This document shows positions 42,953 to 50,037 of a DNA stretch of 50,037 nucleotides, piece after piece; the stretch's first letter is position 1, and each line of letters begins with the position of its first letter. The notes below the pieces were generated by a model that did no database searches, had not been told where the DNA came from, and saw only the letters and a list, made by a program, of their open reading frames with translations. Made by a program: the position numbers and the translations under genes. The stretch is from CAZKRL01 sp964555295 (lineage in GTDB: Bacteria; Bacteroidota; Bacteroidia; Flavobacteriales_D; Sanyastnellaceae). The stretch spans positions 1-50,037 of the forward strand of contig CAZKRL010000017.1 in assembly GCA_964555295.1 (NCBI GenBank), in the 5' to 3' direction.

Positions 42953-43477
42953 TCAATCCTCTTTCTTTTTACGTCTTGTTGCTTTGGGCTTTGCTTCAGT
43001 AGCGTCTGCGCCTTCTGCTGCAGGTGCCTCTGCGCCATCTTCTGCCTTCTTCTTGGCAGTGCTGCGACGTGTACGCTTTTTGGCAGTAGCTGCTTTCGCG
43101 GCCTCATTGCCATAGATGGTGTTGAAATCCACCAACTCAATCATCGCCATCTCAGAGTTGTCGCCATGACGGTTGCCCGTTTTAATGATACGCACATAGC
43201 CGCCCGGACGATCTGCAATCTTCGGAGCTACTTCACGGAATAGTTCAGAAACTGCCTCCTTGTTTTTGAGGTAGCTGAAAACCGTTCTTCTGCTGTGCGT
43301 GCTATCGGTCTTGGATTTGGTAATCAATGGCTCAATATACACTCTCAACGCCTTGGCCTTAGCGAGTGTGGTATTGATGCGCTTGCTCTCAATCAATGAG
43401 CAAGCCATGTTACTGAGCAATGCAGCGCGGTGCTCCGACCTGCGGCTCAGATGATTTACTTTTCTTCCGTGTCTCAT
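42953..43477 (-). CDS. rplQ: 50S ribosomal protein L17
   Basis: The 174-residue protein begins M-R-H-G-R-K-V-N-H-L-S-R, which is typical of L17, with the core ending near residue 120. The C-terminal ~50 residues (K-K-R-T-R-R-S-T-A-K-K-K-A then A-E-G-A) are Lys/Ala/Glu-rich and low-complexity, beyond the bacterial core. Such tails are seen in this phylum. It is the last gene of the alpha operon, 27 bases after rpoA, and is followed by the terminator. Confidence 0.96.
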   Translation of the reverse strand: MRHGRKVNHLSRRSEHRAALLSNMACSLIESKRINTTLAKAKALRVYIEPLITKSKTDSTHSRRTVFSYLKNKEAVSELFREVAPKIADRPGGYVRIIKTGNRHGDNSEMAMIELVDFNTIYGNEAAKAATAKKRTRRSTAKKKAEDGAEAPAAEGADATEAKPKATRRKKKED

Positions 43478-43504
43478 ATCAATTCAGTTTATGTACTGAG
43501 AGTT

Positions 43505-44497
43505 TTAGTCTCTGTCCAGTTTATATTTTCCCACGTTCATCCCGAACTGAAGGCCCTTACCTTCCACAAGCTCTTCCAACTCAGTGAGAGATTTCTTACC
43601 GAAGTTGCGGAACTTCAACAAATCGTTTTTGTTGAATGCAACGAGGTCGCCCAGTGTATCGATATCCGCGGCCTTGAGGCAGTTCAATGCACGTACGCTC
43701 AAGTCCATATCCACCAGCTTCGTCTTGAGGAGCTGACGCATGTGCATCGAAGTTTCATCGAAATCATCCACCTCTTTCTTGGCCTCCTGCTCGAGCGTAA
43801 TACGCTCCTCGCTGAACAACATGAAGTGGTGAATCAGAATCTTTGCGGCTTCCTGCAATGCATCTTTTGGCGTGATAGAACCATCGCCCTGGATTTCAAC
43901 CAATAACTTTTCGTAGTCGGTCTTTTGCTCCACACGGAAGTTCTCTACGCTGAACTTTACATTCTTAATCGGTGTGAAGATGCTGTCGATAGCGATAGTG
44001 CCGATGGGTGCAGAAGAAGTTTTGTTCTCTTCAGCCGGACGATAACCGCGACCGCGACCGATTGTGATTGTGATATTCAACTTCACTTTAGGGTCCATGT
44101 TGCAAATCACGAGATCGGGATTCAACACTTGGAAAGCCGTTGTGAAATTGCTGATATCGCCTGCTTTGAATTGATCCTGACCGCCGATGGTGATTACCAG
44201 CTTCTCGTAGTCAGTGCTATCGATCTGACGCTTCAAACGAACCTGCTTGAGGTTCAGCACCATCTCGGTTACATCTTCTACAACGCCTTTCACGGTTGAG
44301 AACTCGTGTTCTACACCTTCAATCTTCACGGAGGTAATTGCAAAACCTTCTAATGAAGACAGCAGAATACGGCGCAGCGCATTACCGATTGTGATACCGA
44401 ATCCGGGCTCAAGCGGACGAAATTCAAATGAACCATTGAAATCATCTCCTTCGAGCATGATCACCTTATCAGGTTTTACGAAATCAATTATTGCCAT
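43505..44497 (-). CDS. rpoA: DNA-directed RNA polymerase subunit alpha
   Basis: The 330-residue subunit is of normal length. The N-terminal dimerisation domain has G-N-A-L-R-R-I-L-L-S-S and V-E-G-V-E-H-E-F-S-T. The C-terminal DNA-binding domain has L-L-K-T-K-L-V-D-M-D-L-S-V-R-A-L-N-C-L-K and F-G-K-K-S-L-T-E. It sits between rpsD and rplQ as in the bacterial alpha operon. Confidence 0.98.
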   Translation of the reverse strand: MAIIDFVKPDKVIMLEGDDFNGSFEFRPLEPGFGITIGNALRRILLSSLEGFAITSVKIEGVEHEFSTVKGVVEDVTEMVLNLKQVRLKRQIDSTDYEKLVITIGGQDQFKAGDISNFTTAFQVLNPDLVICNMDPKVKLNITITIGRGRGYRPAEENKTSSAPIGTIAIDSIFTPIKNVKFSVENFRVEQKTDYEKLLVEIQGDGSITPKDALQEAAKILIHHFMLFSEERITLEQEAKKEVDDFDETSMHMRQLLKTKLVDMDLSVRALNCLKAADIDTLGDLVAFNKNDLLKFRNFGKKSLTELEELVEGKGLQFGMNVGKYKLDRD

Positions 44498-44545
44498 GGA
44501 TAATATTTACTTTTTGTTCGTTTATATTCTCTGTTATCAGCAGGA

Positions 44546-45148
44546 TTACTTAGAGTACAATTCCACAATCAACTGCTCACGGATATTCTCCGGAATCTGC
44601 GCTCTTTCGGGCATATTGAGGAATACACCTTGTTTCTCTGCATCGTTCCAATCTAACCAGTCGTAACGCTTTCTGTTGGCAAGAGCCATGGTTACTGTAG
44701 GCAGAGACTTGGAGCGTTCGCGCACTGCTACGCGATCACCGGCTCTGAGGGTATAGGAAGGAATATTCACTACCTGTCCGTTTACAGTTATGTGGCTGTG
44801 ACCCACCAATTGACGGGCGCCCATGCGGCTGGCTGCAAGACCGAGGCGATACACGGTATTATCGAGACGTGACTCGCACAATCCCAAAAGAATCTCACCT
44901 GTTACACCCTGACGAGCAGAGGCCTTCTTGTAAAGGTTCTCAAACTGTCTCTCGAGAATACCATAGGTGTACTTCGCCTTCTGCTTCTCCATCAGCTGCA
45001 CGGAATATTCTGACTGCTTACCGCGACGCTTGTTAGGACCATGCATTCCGGGAGGGTAATTCCTCTTTTCCAGATTCTTATCCGGACCGTAAATAGGTTC
45101 ACGAAACTTCCTCGCAATCTTTGACTTTGGGCCTGTATATCTTGCCAT
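44546..45148 (-). CDS. rpsD: 30S ribosomal protein S4
   Basis: The 200-residue protein starts M-A-R-Y-T-G-P-K-S-K-I. It has the S4 RNA-binding domain around residues 90-150 (R-L-D-N-T-V-Y-R-L-G and V-G-H-S-H-I-T-V-N-G). It binds 16S rRNA early in 30S assembly. It lies between rpsK and rpoA. Confidence 0.98.
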   Translation of the reverse strand: MARYTGPKSKIARKFREPIYGPDKNLEKRNYPPGMHGPNKRRGKQSEYSVQLMEKQKAKYTYGILERQFENLYKKASARQGVTGEILLGLCESRLDNTVYRLGLAASRMGARQLVGHSHITVNGQVVNIPSYTLRAGDRVAVRERSKSLPTVTMALANRKRYDWLDWNDAEKQGVFLNMPERAQIPENIREQLIVELYSK

Positions 45149-45165
45149 TTCTGTTGATTATAAAT

Positions 45166-45552
45166 TTAGATTCTTCTACGTTTTGGTGGACGACAACCGT
45201 TGTGCGGCATGGGGGTGATATCCACAATCTCAAGCACCTCGATACCGGTGTTGTGAATCGTACGGATGGCAGATTCTCTCCCTGCACCCGGACCTTTCAC
45301 AAATACCTTCACCTTGCGGAGACCGAGATCCATTGCCTCACGGGCCGCTTGCTCTGCAGCCAACTGCGCGGCATACGGAGTGTTTTTCTTTGAACCCTTG
45401 AAGCCCATCTTACCTGCAGACGACCATGAGATCACCTGACCGGAATTATTTGTGAGACTCACAATGATATTGTTGAAGGTAGACTGAACGTGCGCCTGGC
45501 CTACTGCCTCGATGGCCACATTTTTCTTCTTCTTTTTTTCAACTTTCGCCAT
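45166..45552 (-). CDS. rpsK: 30S ribosomal protein S11
   Basis: The 128-residue protein has S11 features (H-V-Q-S-T-F-N-N, S-W-S-S-A-G, G-P-G-A-G-R-E-S-A-I-R) and the C-terminal D-I-T-P-M-P-H-N-G-C-R-P-P-K. It helps form the mRNA exit region of the 30S platform. It starts 57 bases after rpsM. Confidence 0.98.
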   Translation of the reverse strand: MAKVEKKKKKNVAIEAVGQAHVQSTFNNIIVSLTNNSGQVISWSSAGKMGFKGSKKNTPYAAQLAAEQAAREAMDLGLRKVKVFVKGPGAGRESAIRTIHNTGIEVLEIVDITPMPHNGCRPPKRRRI

Positions 45553-45609
45553 TATATATGGTTTTTATGGTTTTGCCCTAACGGGTATTTTCAGTTTTAT
45601 TAGTTACCC

Positions 45610-45987
45610 TTACTTGGTTACCTTCTTCTTGTTGGCCACTGTCTTACGCTTTCCTTTGCGGGTACGAGAGTTGTTCTTGGTACTCTGACCTCTTACCGGC
45701 AAACCTGAGCGGTGACGAATTCCGCGGTAGCATCCAATATCCATCAAACGCTTGATACTGAGCTGCACCTCCGAGCGAAGTTCACCTTCCACCTTCAGCT
45801 CTTCGGTAATAAAACCTCTGATCTTTCCGAGTTCAGCGTCATTCCACTCTTGCACCTTCTTATCGTAGCTTACTCCGGCAGTTTCGAGAATACGGCGCGC
45901 CGTGCTTCTTCCGATACCGAAAATGTATGTGAGACCGATTTCGCCTCTCTTGTTACGGGGTAAGTCTATACCTGCTATCCTAGCCAT
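45610..45987 (-). CDS. rpsM: 30S ribosomal protein S13
   Basis: The 125-residue protein starts M-A-R-I-A-G-I-D-L-P and contains I-G-R-S-T-A-R-R-I-L and the conserved R-H-R-S-G-L-P-V-R-G-Q. The Lys-rich C-terminus contacts tRNA in the P site. It follows rpmJ by 21 bases. Confidence 0.98.
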   Translation of the reverse strand: MARIAGIDLPRNKRGEIGLTYIFGIGRSTARRILETAGVSYDKKVQEWNDAELGKIRGFITEELKVEGELRSEVQLSIKRLMDIGCYRGIRHRSGLPVRGQSTKNNSRTRKGKRKTVANKKKVTK

Positions 45988-46008
45988 TGTATTGTTTTGT
46001 TATTTGGA

Positions 46009-46125
46009 TTAACCTTGACGTTGTTTGAATTTCGGGTTCTTCTTGTTGATTACATACAGCTTTCCCTTGCGGCTTACAATCTTGCAGTCCGCGCTGCGCT
46101 TTTTAATAGATGCTCTTACTTTCAT
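46009..46125 (-). CDS. rpmJ: 50S ribosomal protein L36
   Basis: The 38-residue protein reads M-K-V-R-A-S-I-K-K-R-S, then the zinc-type motif with a single Cys (S-A-D-C-K-I-V), then K-F-K-Q-R-Q-G at the end. It has only one Cys where the zinc-ribbon form has three plus a His, so it looks like the Cys-minus (zinc-independent) type. It lies between infA and rpsM. Confidence 0.95.
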   Translation of the reverse strand: MKVRASIKKRSADCKIVSRKGKLYVINKKNPKFKQRQG

Positions 46126-46154
46126 CTCGTTTCGTTTTTTCGGTTTATGACCGT

Positions 46155-46373
46155 TTATTTATATCTAAAACTAATTCTTCCTTTTGTCAAATCATATGGC
46201 GACATCTCCACCTTCACCTTATCACCGGGGAGTATCCGTATGTAGTGCATACGCATCTTTCCGGAGATGTGAGCCGTGATCATGTGACCATTCTCTAGCT
46301 CCACTCGGAACATCGCATTGGAGAGAGCCTCTGTGATCACACCATCTAACTCGATGGAAGATTGTTTTGCCAT
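46155..46373 (-). CDS. infA: Translation initiation factor IF-1
   Basis: The 72-residue OB-fold protein starts M-A-K-Q-S-S-I-E-L-D-G and shows L-E-N-G-H, H-I-S-G-K-M-R and the end F-R-Y-K. It occupies the A site during initiation. It lies between map and rpmJ. Confidence 0.98.
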   Translation of the reverse strand: MAKQSSIELDGVITEALSNAMFRVELENGHMITAHISGKMRMHYIRILPGDKVKVEMSPYDLTKGRISFRYK

Positions 46374-46400
46374 TTAATTACCTTTCTTTATTCTATTCAA

Positions 46401-47195
46401 CTATATCAACACCTTTTGCCCGAGGGCCTTTTCAATCATTTCAAAACTGGACAACACTTCAGCCTTTCCCTTCCTCACTGCTACAGTGTGTTCGAAATGC
46501 GCGCTGGGCTTACCATCTGCACTTACCACTGTCCACCCATCTTTTAACTGCCGCACACGCGCCGTTCCCAGATTGATCATCGGTTCGATAGCGATGACCA
46601 TACCTTCCGTCAGCATCACCCCATTGCCCCGTCGACCATAATTTGGTACCTCAGGTGGTTCATGCAAATTCTTACCCACTCCATGTCCCACAAGATCTCG
46701 CACCACACCATATCCATGAGCTTCTGCCTCAGTTTGCACCGCTGCGGAAACATCACCGATTCTTTTGCCTACCACCGATTGCTCGATAGCCAGCTCCAAA
46801 CACCGCTGGGTTACCTTCATCAATTCTGCCAGCTCCAGACTGATTTCCCCCACCGCGAAGGTGTAGGCCGAATCTCCCCAGTAACCATCTTTAATGATGC
46901 CGATGTCCACCGATACGATATCACCGTTATTCAACGGCGATGAGTTGGGCACACCATGCACTACGGCCTCATTGACACTGGCGCAGATGGAAAACCCGTA
47001 GCCCTTGTATCCAAGAAAGCCGGGAACCGCGCCATGGTCTCTAATGAAAGTCTCTGCCCACGCATTGAGCTCCAGGGTTGTTACACCCGGTTGCACTCTC
47101 GGCGCAAGCATCGCCAAAGTCTCTCCAATAAGTAAAGAACTCTTTCGGATGAGGCTTATCTCATCCTCCGTTTTCAAAATCGGTTTCCCGGCCAT
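46401..47195 (-). CDS. map: Methionine aminopeptidase type I
   Basis: The 264-residue enzyme removes the N-terminal Met from new proteins. The metal ligands are visible: Asp in S-V-D-I-G and in G-D-S-A-Y, His in G-H-G-V-G-K-N-L-H, Glu in A-I-E-P-M, and Glu in F-E-H-T-V-A-V. The start codon overlaps the secY stop by one base, so translation is coupled. Confidence 0.97.
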   Translation of the reverse strand: MAGKPILKTEDEISLIRKSSLLIGETLAMLAPRVQPGVTTLELNAWAETFIRDHGAVPGFLGYKGYGFSICASVNEAVVHGVPNSSPLNNGDIVSVDIGIIKDGYWGDSAYTFAVGEISLELAELMKVTQRCLELAIEQSVVGKRIGDVSAAVQTEAEAHGYGVVRDLVGHGVGKNLHEPPEVPNYGRRGNGVMLTEGMVIAIEPMINLGTARVRQLKDGWTVVSADGKPSAHFEHTVAVRKGKAEVLSSFEMIEKALGQKVLI

Positions 47196-48520
47196 TAGGC
47201 AGAGTAACCCGAGCTTAGCGCAGTAGTGGTTCGTCCGCGCACCCTGCCGGATTTCATCAACCCGTCATAATGTCTGGACAATAAATGCGTCTCGATCTGT
47301 TGCAACAAATCAAGAATAACTCCCACTGTGATCAACAACGATGTACCACCGAAGAAGATCGAAAACTGCTGTGTCTTAATCAATCCAACCATCATCACCA
47401 ATGCCGGCAGGATAGCTATGGCGCCCACAAACATTCCGCCTGGCAGAGTGATTCTGGAAAGCACATTGTCAATGAATTCAGCCGTTGGTTTACCTGGTTT
47501 TACACCCGGTACAAAATTTCCGTTTCTCTTGAGGTCATCCGCAATTTGCTGCGGATTGGTAACAATCGCAGTGTAGAAAAACGTGAAGAGAATGATAGAA
47601 CAGAACAACAAAATATTGTACCCCCATCCCTGAATATTGGTGAGACTCGCGAGGATTTCACTGTCCTGGAAAGTTTCAGTGCTGCGCAAATAGAGCGGCA
47701 CGAACATGATGGCCTGTGCAAAGATGATTGGCATTACACCAGCAGAGTTCACACGCAGCGGGATATACGATCTTGCTCCCTCACCTTGAGGCATATGACC
47801 ACCGCCGGCGGCCATTTTCGCCATTTGAACAGGAATACGACGCACTGCTTGTATCACTGCAATTGCAACTCCCACAACAATCAGGAGAATGGCAAGCTCA
47901 ATCAGGAAAATGAATGCAGACTGCGACTTCCATTCGCTAATGAAACCCTTGGGGATATCCGATATGATACCTGTCATGATGATCAGCGAAATACCATTTC
48001 CGATTCCTTTGTCGGTGATTTTCTCACCCAACCACATCACGAAGAGGGTTGAGCAAGTAAGAATAATCACTGCTGAAATCAACCAACTGAAGCTGTCAGG
48101 ATAGGCGCCCGCTGGCAACGTGCTCTTGATATATCCCGGAGCTTGCACCAAACCGATTGCAATAGTAAGCATTCGGGTGTACTGATTGATTTTCTTTCTT
48201 CCGCTTTCACCTTCGCGCTGAAGTTTCGTGATGGAAGGAACAGCAAGCCCCAACAACTGCACAATAATAGATGCACTGATGTAAGGCATGATACCGAGGG
48301 CAAAGATGGAGGCCCGGCTAAAGGCACCGCCGGTGAATATACCGAGGAAACCGAGGAGACCTCCTTGCGCTCCTGCATCGAGCTGTTTTGAATCCACCCC
48401 AGGGAGTACGATAAACGAACCCACACGGTACACCAACAACAACATCAGCGTAAAGATGATTTTACGGCGAAGCTCGTCGTGATTCCAGATGTCTTTTAAG
48501 CGTTGGTAAAATACTTTCAT
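47195..48520 (-). CDS. secY: Preprotein translocase subunit SecY
   Basis: The 441-residue channel has ten membrane segments with typical phrases (V-Y-R-V-G-S-F-I-V-L-P-G-V, G-I-M-P-Y-I-S-A-S-I-I, I-P-L-R-V-N-S-A-G-V-M-P-I-I-F-A). It forms the SecYEG pore used by all secreted proteins in this window, including T9SS cargo. It lies between rplO and map. Confidence 0.98.
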   Translation of the reverse strand: MKVFYQRLKDIWNHDELRRKIIFTLMLLLVYRVGSFIVLPGVDSKQLDAGAQGGLLGFLGIFTGGAFSRASIFALGIMPYISASIIVQLLGLAVPSITKLQREGESGRKKINQYTRMLTIAIGLVQAPGYIKSTLPAGAYPDSFSWLISAVIILTCSTLFVMWLGEKITDKGIGNGISLIIMTGIISDIPKGFISEWKSQSAFIFLIELAILLIVVGVAIAVIQAVRRIPVQMAKMAAGGGHMPQGEGARSYIPLRVNSAGVMPIIFAQAIMFVPLYLRSTETFQDSEILASLTNIQGWGYNILLFCSIILFTFFYTAIVTNPQQIADDLKRNGNFVPGVKPGKPTAEFIDNVLSRITLPGGMFVGAIAILPALVMMVGLIKTQQFSIFFGGTSLLITVGVILDLLQQIETHLLSRHYDGLMKSGRVRGRTTTALSSGYSA

Positions 48521-48527
48521 GTCTTCT

Positions 48528-48974
48528 TTAAAGTGTTACTGCTTCTCCTCCGGCCTTTTCGATAGCGGCCTTTGCTGTTGCAGAAAATCCGTGAGCACTA
48601 ACTTTCAATTTGCTTTTGAGTTCTCCGCGACCCAGAATTTTCACCAAATCCTTCTTGGCGCAAATTCCATTGCTGACAAGAATTTCATGCGTGATTTCAG
48701 AAACAGAGAGTTTGTCTGAGAGTGTCTGCAACAAATCGAGGTTGATGCCTTTGTATTCAACTCTGTTGATGTTGCGGAAGCCAAACTTTGGCAGACGACG
48801 CTGCAATGGCATTTGTCCACCTTCAAAACCAATCTTACGCTTGGTGCCTGAACGTTGTCCTGCACCCTTATGTCCACGACCAGAAGTTTCTCCTAATCCT
48901 GAGCCCGGACCGCGACCTACTCGCTTTCTGGTGGTTACCGATCCTGAGGCCGGTTTCAATGTATTTAGTTTCAT
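48528..48974 (-). CDS. rplO: 50S ribosomal protein L15
   Basis: The 148-residue protein starts M-K-L-N-T-L-K-P and has the basic Gly-rich N-terminus (R-V-G-R-G-P-G-S-G-L-G, G-R-G-H-K-G-A-G-Q-R-S-G). The L15 C-terminal domain ends A-G-G-E-A. It lies seven bases upstream of secY. Confidence 0.97.
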   Translation of the reverse strand: MKLNTLKPASGSVTTRKRVGRGPGSGLGETSGRGHKGAGQRSGTKRKIGFEGGQMPLQRRLPKFGFRNINRVEYKGINLDLLQTLSDKLSVSEITHEILVSNGICAKKDLVKILGRGELKSKLKVSAHGFSATAKAAIEKAGGEAVTL

Positions 48975-48999
48975 CGTTCTTTGAACTTATCAGCTCGTT

Positions 49000-49179
49000 T
49001 TACTTGTATTCAACTTTTAGCATGTGCCCTACCGCTCTGATCATACCGGCGATATTAGGGGTAAGCTCCTTTTCTACGGGAACATAGAGCTTCTTGATTC
49101 CGAGCGCCTGAATGGTGGCCTTTTGACGGGCGGGCCTGTCGATTGCGCTCTTCATTTGGGTAATAATCACTTTTGCCAT
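49000..49179 (-). CDS. rpmD: 50S ribosomal protein L30
   Basis: The 59-residue protein reads M-A-K-V-I-I-T-Q-M-K-S, with L-G-I-K-K-L and a C-terminal M-I-R-A-V-G-H-M-L-K-V-E. It has the normal length and sits at its expected position between rpsE and rplO. Confidence 0.96.
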   Translation of the reverse strand: MAKVIITQMKSAIDRPARQKATIQALGIKKLYVPVEKELTPNIAGMIRAVGHMLKVEYK

Positions 49180-49198
49180 GACTTTATTTCTTTGAGGA

Positions 49199-49711
49199 TT
49201 ATCCGTTATACACTTTATCTACCGGGATGCCACGCATGCGGGCGATCTCTTGAGCGCTGCGCAGACGAGAGAGTGCATCCAGTGTTGCCTTCACCACGTT
49301 GTGTGGATTGGATGAACCTTTGGATTTTGCCAATACGTCCGTTACACCTGCAGATTCCAACACCGCGCGCATCGCACCACCGGCGATTACTCCGGTTCCG
49401 TGAGAGGCTGGCTTGATGAAAACACGTGCTCCGCCGTATTTACCTGCTTGCTCATGCGGGATGGTACCCTTGTGCACAGGAACCTGAATGAGGTTTTTCT
49501 TGGCATCTTCAGTAGCCTTGGTAACAGCCTCGGCAACTTCTTTCGACTTGCCTAAACCGTGGCCAACAACGCCCTTCTCGTTGCCTACAACCACGATGGC
49601 TGCAAACCCGAATGTACGTCCGCCTTTGGTTACCTTGGTCACGCGATTTACCGCAACCAGCTTGTCTTTTAATTCTGTTTCGCTTGAGCGAACCGTTCTT
49701 TTTTCTGACAT
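49199..49711 (-). CDS. rpsE: 30S ribosomal protein S5
   Basis: The 170-residue protein has the S5 dsRBD-like N-domain (L-K-D-K-L-V-A-V-N-R-V-T-K-V) and the C-domain with P-A-S-H-G-T-G-V-I-A-G-G. It helps keep translational accuracy. It lies between rplR and rpmD. Confidence 0.98.
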   Translation of the reverse strand: MSEKRTVRSSETELKDKLVAVNRVTKVTKGGRTFGFAAIVVVGNEKGVVGHGLGKSKEVAEAVTKATEDAKKNLIQVPVHKGTIPHEQAGKYGGARVFIKPASHGTGVIAGGAMRAVLESAGVTDVLAKSKGSSNPHNVVKATLDALSRLRSAQEIARMRGIPVDKVYNG

Positions 49712-49723
49712 CTATTGGTATGG

Positions 49724-50037
49724 TTAGAATTTGAGTCCTGCTTCTCTTGCTGCTTCCGCAAGCGATTTCACCCGGCCATGGTAAAGGTATCCGCCACGGT
49801 CGAAAACCACTTCACTGATTCCCGCCGCTTTGGCGCGTTCAGCGATAGTCTTTCCAACCATCTTAGCTTGATCCAACTTTGCCACATTCTGGGCTTCTTT
49901 CATTACGTTTGATGCCGCGGCGATAATGGTTACACCCTTCTGATCATCGATCAGCTGAGCATATATCTGCTTATTACTGCGGAATACTGATAAACGTGGA
50001 CGTTCTGCGGTGCCCTGCACAGTAGAACGTATTTTGG
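49724..50037 (-). CDS. rplR: 50S ribosomal protein L18 (5' end cut by window)
   Basis: The reading frame is open to the window edge; the visible 103 codons begin K-I-R-S-T-V-Q-G-T-A-E-R-P-R-L, which is internal to L18. The GTG at 50020 codes for an internal Val and is not the start. The C-terminus (F-D-R-G-G-Y-L-Y-H-G-R-V-K-S-L-A) is complete. It binds 5S rRNA. Confidence 0.96.
   Translation of the reverse strand, partial: KIRSTVQGTAERPRLSVFRSNKQIYAQLIDDQKGVTIIAAASNVMKEAQNVAKLDQAKMVGKTIAERAKAAGISEVVFDRGGYLYHGRVKSLAEAAREAGLKF

Noticed and set aside
42953..43110. The long Lys/Ala tail of L17 as a fused second domain
   Set aside because: It is low-complexity with no fold signature, and such tails are usual for L17 in this phylum.

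Overview
The window reads as a chromosomal segment of a Bacteroidota bacterium, most likely a Flavobacteriales/Cryomorphaceae-like member. The grounds are: four secreted proteins with type IX secretion (T9SS) C-terminal sorting domains, SprB-type repeats, FISUMP-domain proteins, the Flavobacteriales-style Cys motif ACNYN..A..DDGSC, a GldA-like ATPase, a ribosomal-protein order typical of the phylum (L18-S5-L30-L15-SecY-Map-IF1-L36-S13-S11-S4-RpoA-L17), and promoter-like boxes of the TTTG/TAnnTTTG kind. No rRNA, tRNA, CRISPR array, transposase or phage gene was seen.

Layout. 1-1.7 kb: a secreted FISUMP protein and a non-coding block of 99-bp repeats. 1.7-7.5 kb (minus): a tight operon of FIST sensor, hybrid histidine kinase, PurN, SulP anion transporter and beta-carbonic anhydrase. 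7.6-12.1 kb: GldA-like ATPase, nucleoside-type MFS permease, a T9SS-exported intradiol dioxygenase-like protein, TauE-like permease, MoaD and MoaE. 12.1-16 kb (minus): membrane protein, exonuclease III, acyl-CoA carboxylase beta chain, DCC-family protein and a small secreted protein. 16-23.7 kb (minus): one 2534-residue M43 metalloprotease carrying 21 SprB-like repeats. 23.8-29 kb: a lone receiver-domain protein, then a four-gene operon of envelope lipoproteins/secreted proteins (DUF4476-like, TPR-CsgG-like, two LPP20-like), and a 59-residue small ORF. 29-36.3 kb (plus): a BtuF/FepB-like binding lipoprotein and two large T9SS cargo proteins (CotH type; FG-GAP/ASPIC-UnbV type). 36.8-42.7 kb (minus): a secreted caspase-like protease, a membrane protein and a FISUMP lipoprotein with five tandem ~101-residue repeats. 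42.9-50 kb (minus): the distal part of the S10-spc-alpha ribosomal operon, cut by the window edge inside rplR.

How it fits together. About half the window makes cell-surface or secreted products that depend on T9SS or lipoprotein export; most of the rest is housekeeping. The parts that deserve attention are the FIST/kinase/bicarbonate-handling operon, the CsgG-LPP20-DUF4476 envelope operon, the secreted caspase operon, and several layers of repeat-driven change: a shared 48-bp 3' block at two FISUMP genes, a 171-bp exact repeat inside one of them, and the 99-bp intergenic repeat. All functional statements rest on motif recognition by eye; no database search was possible.
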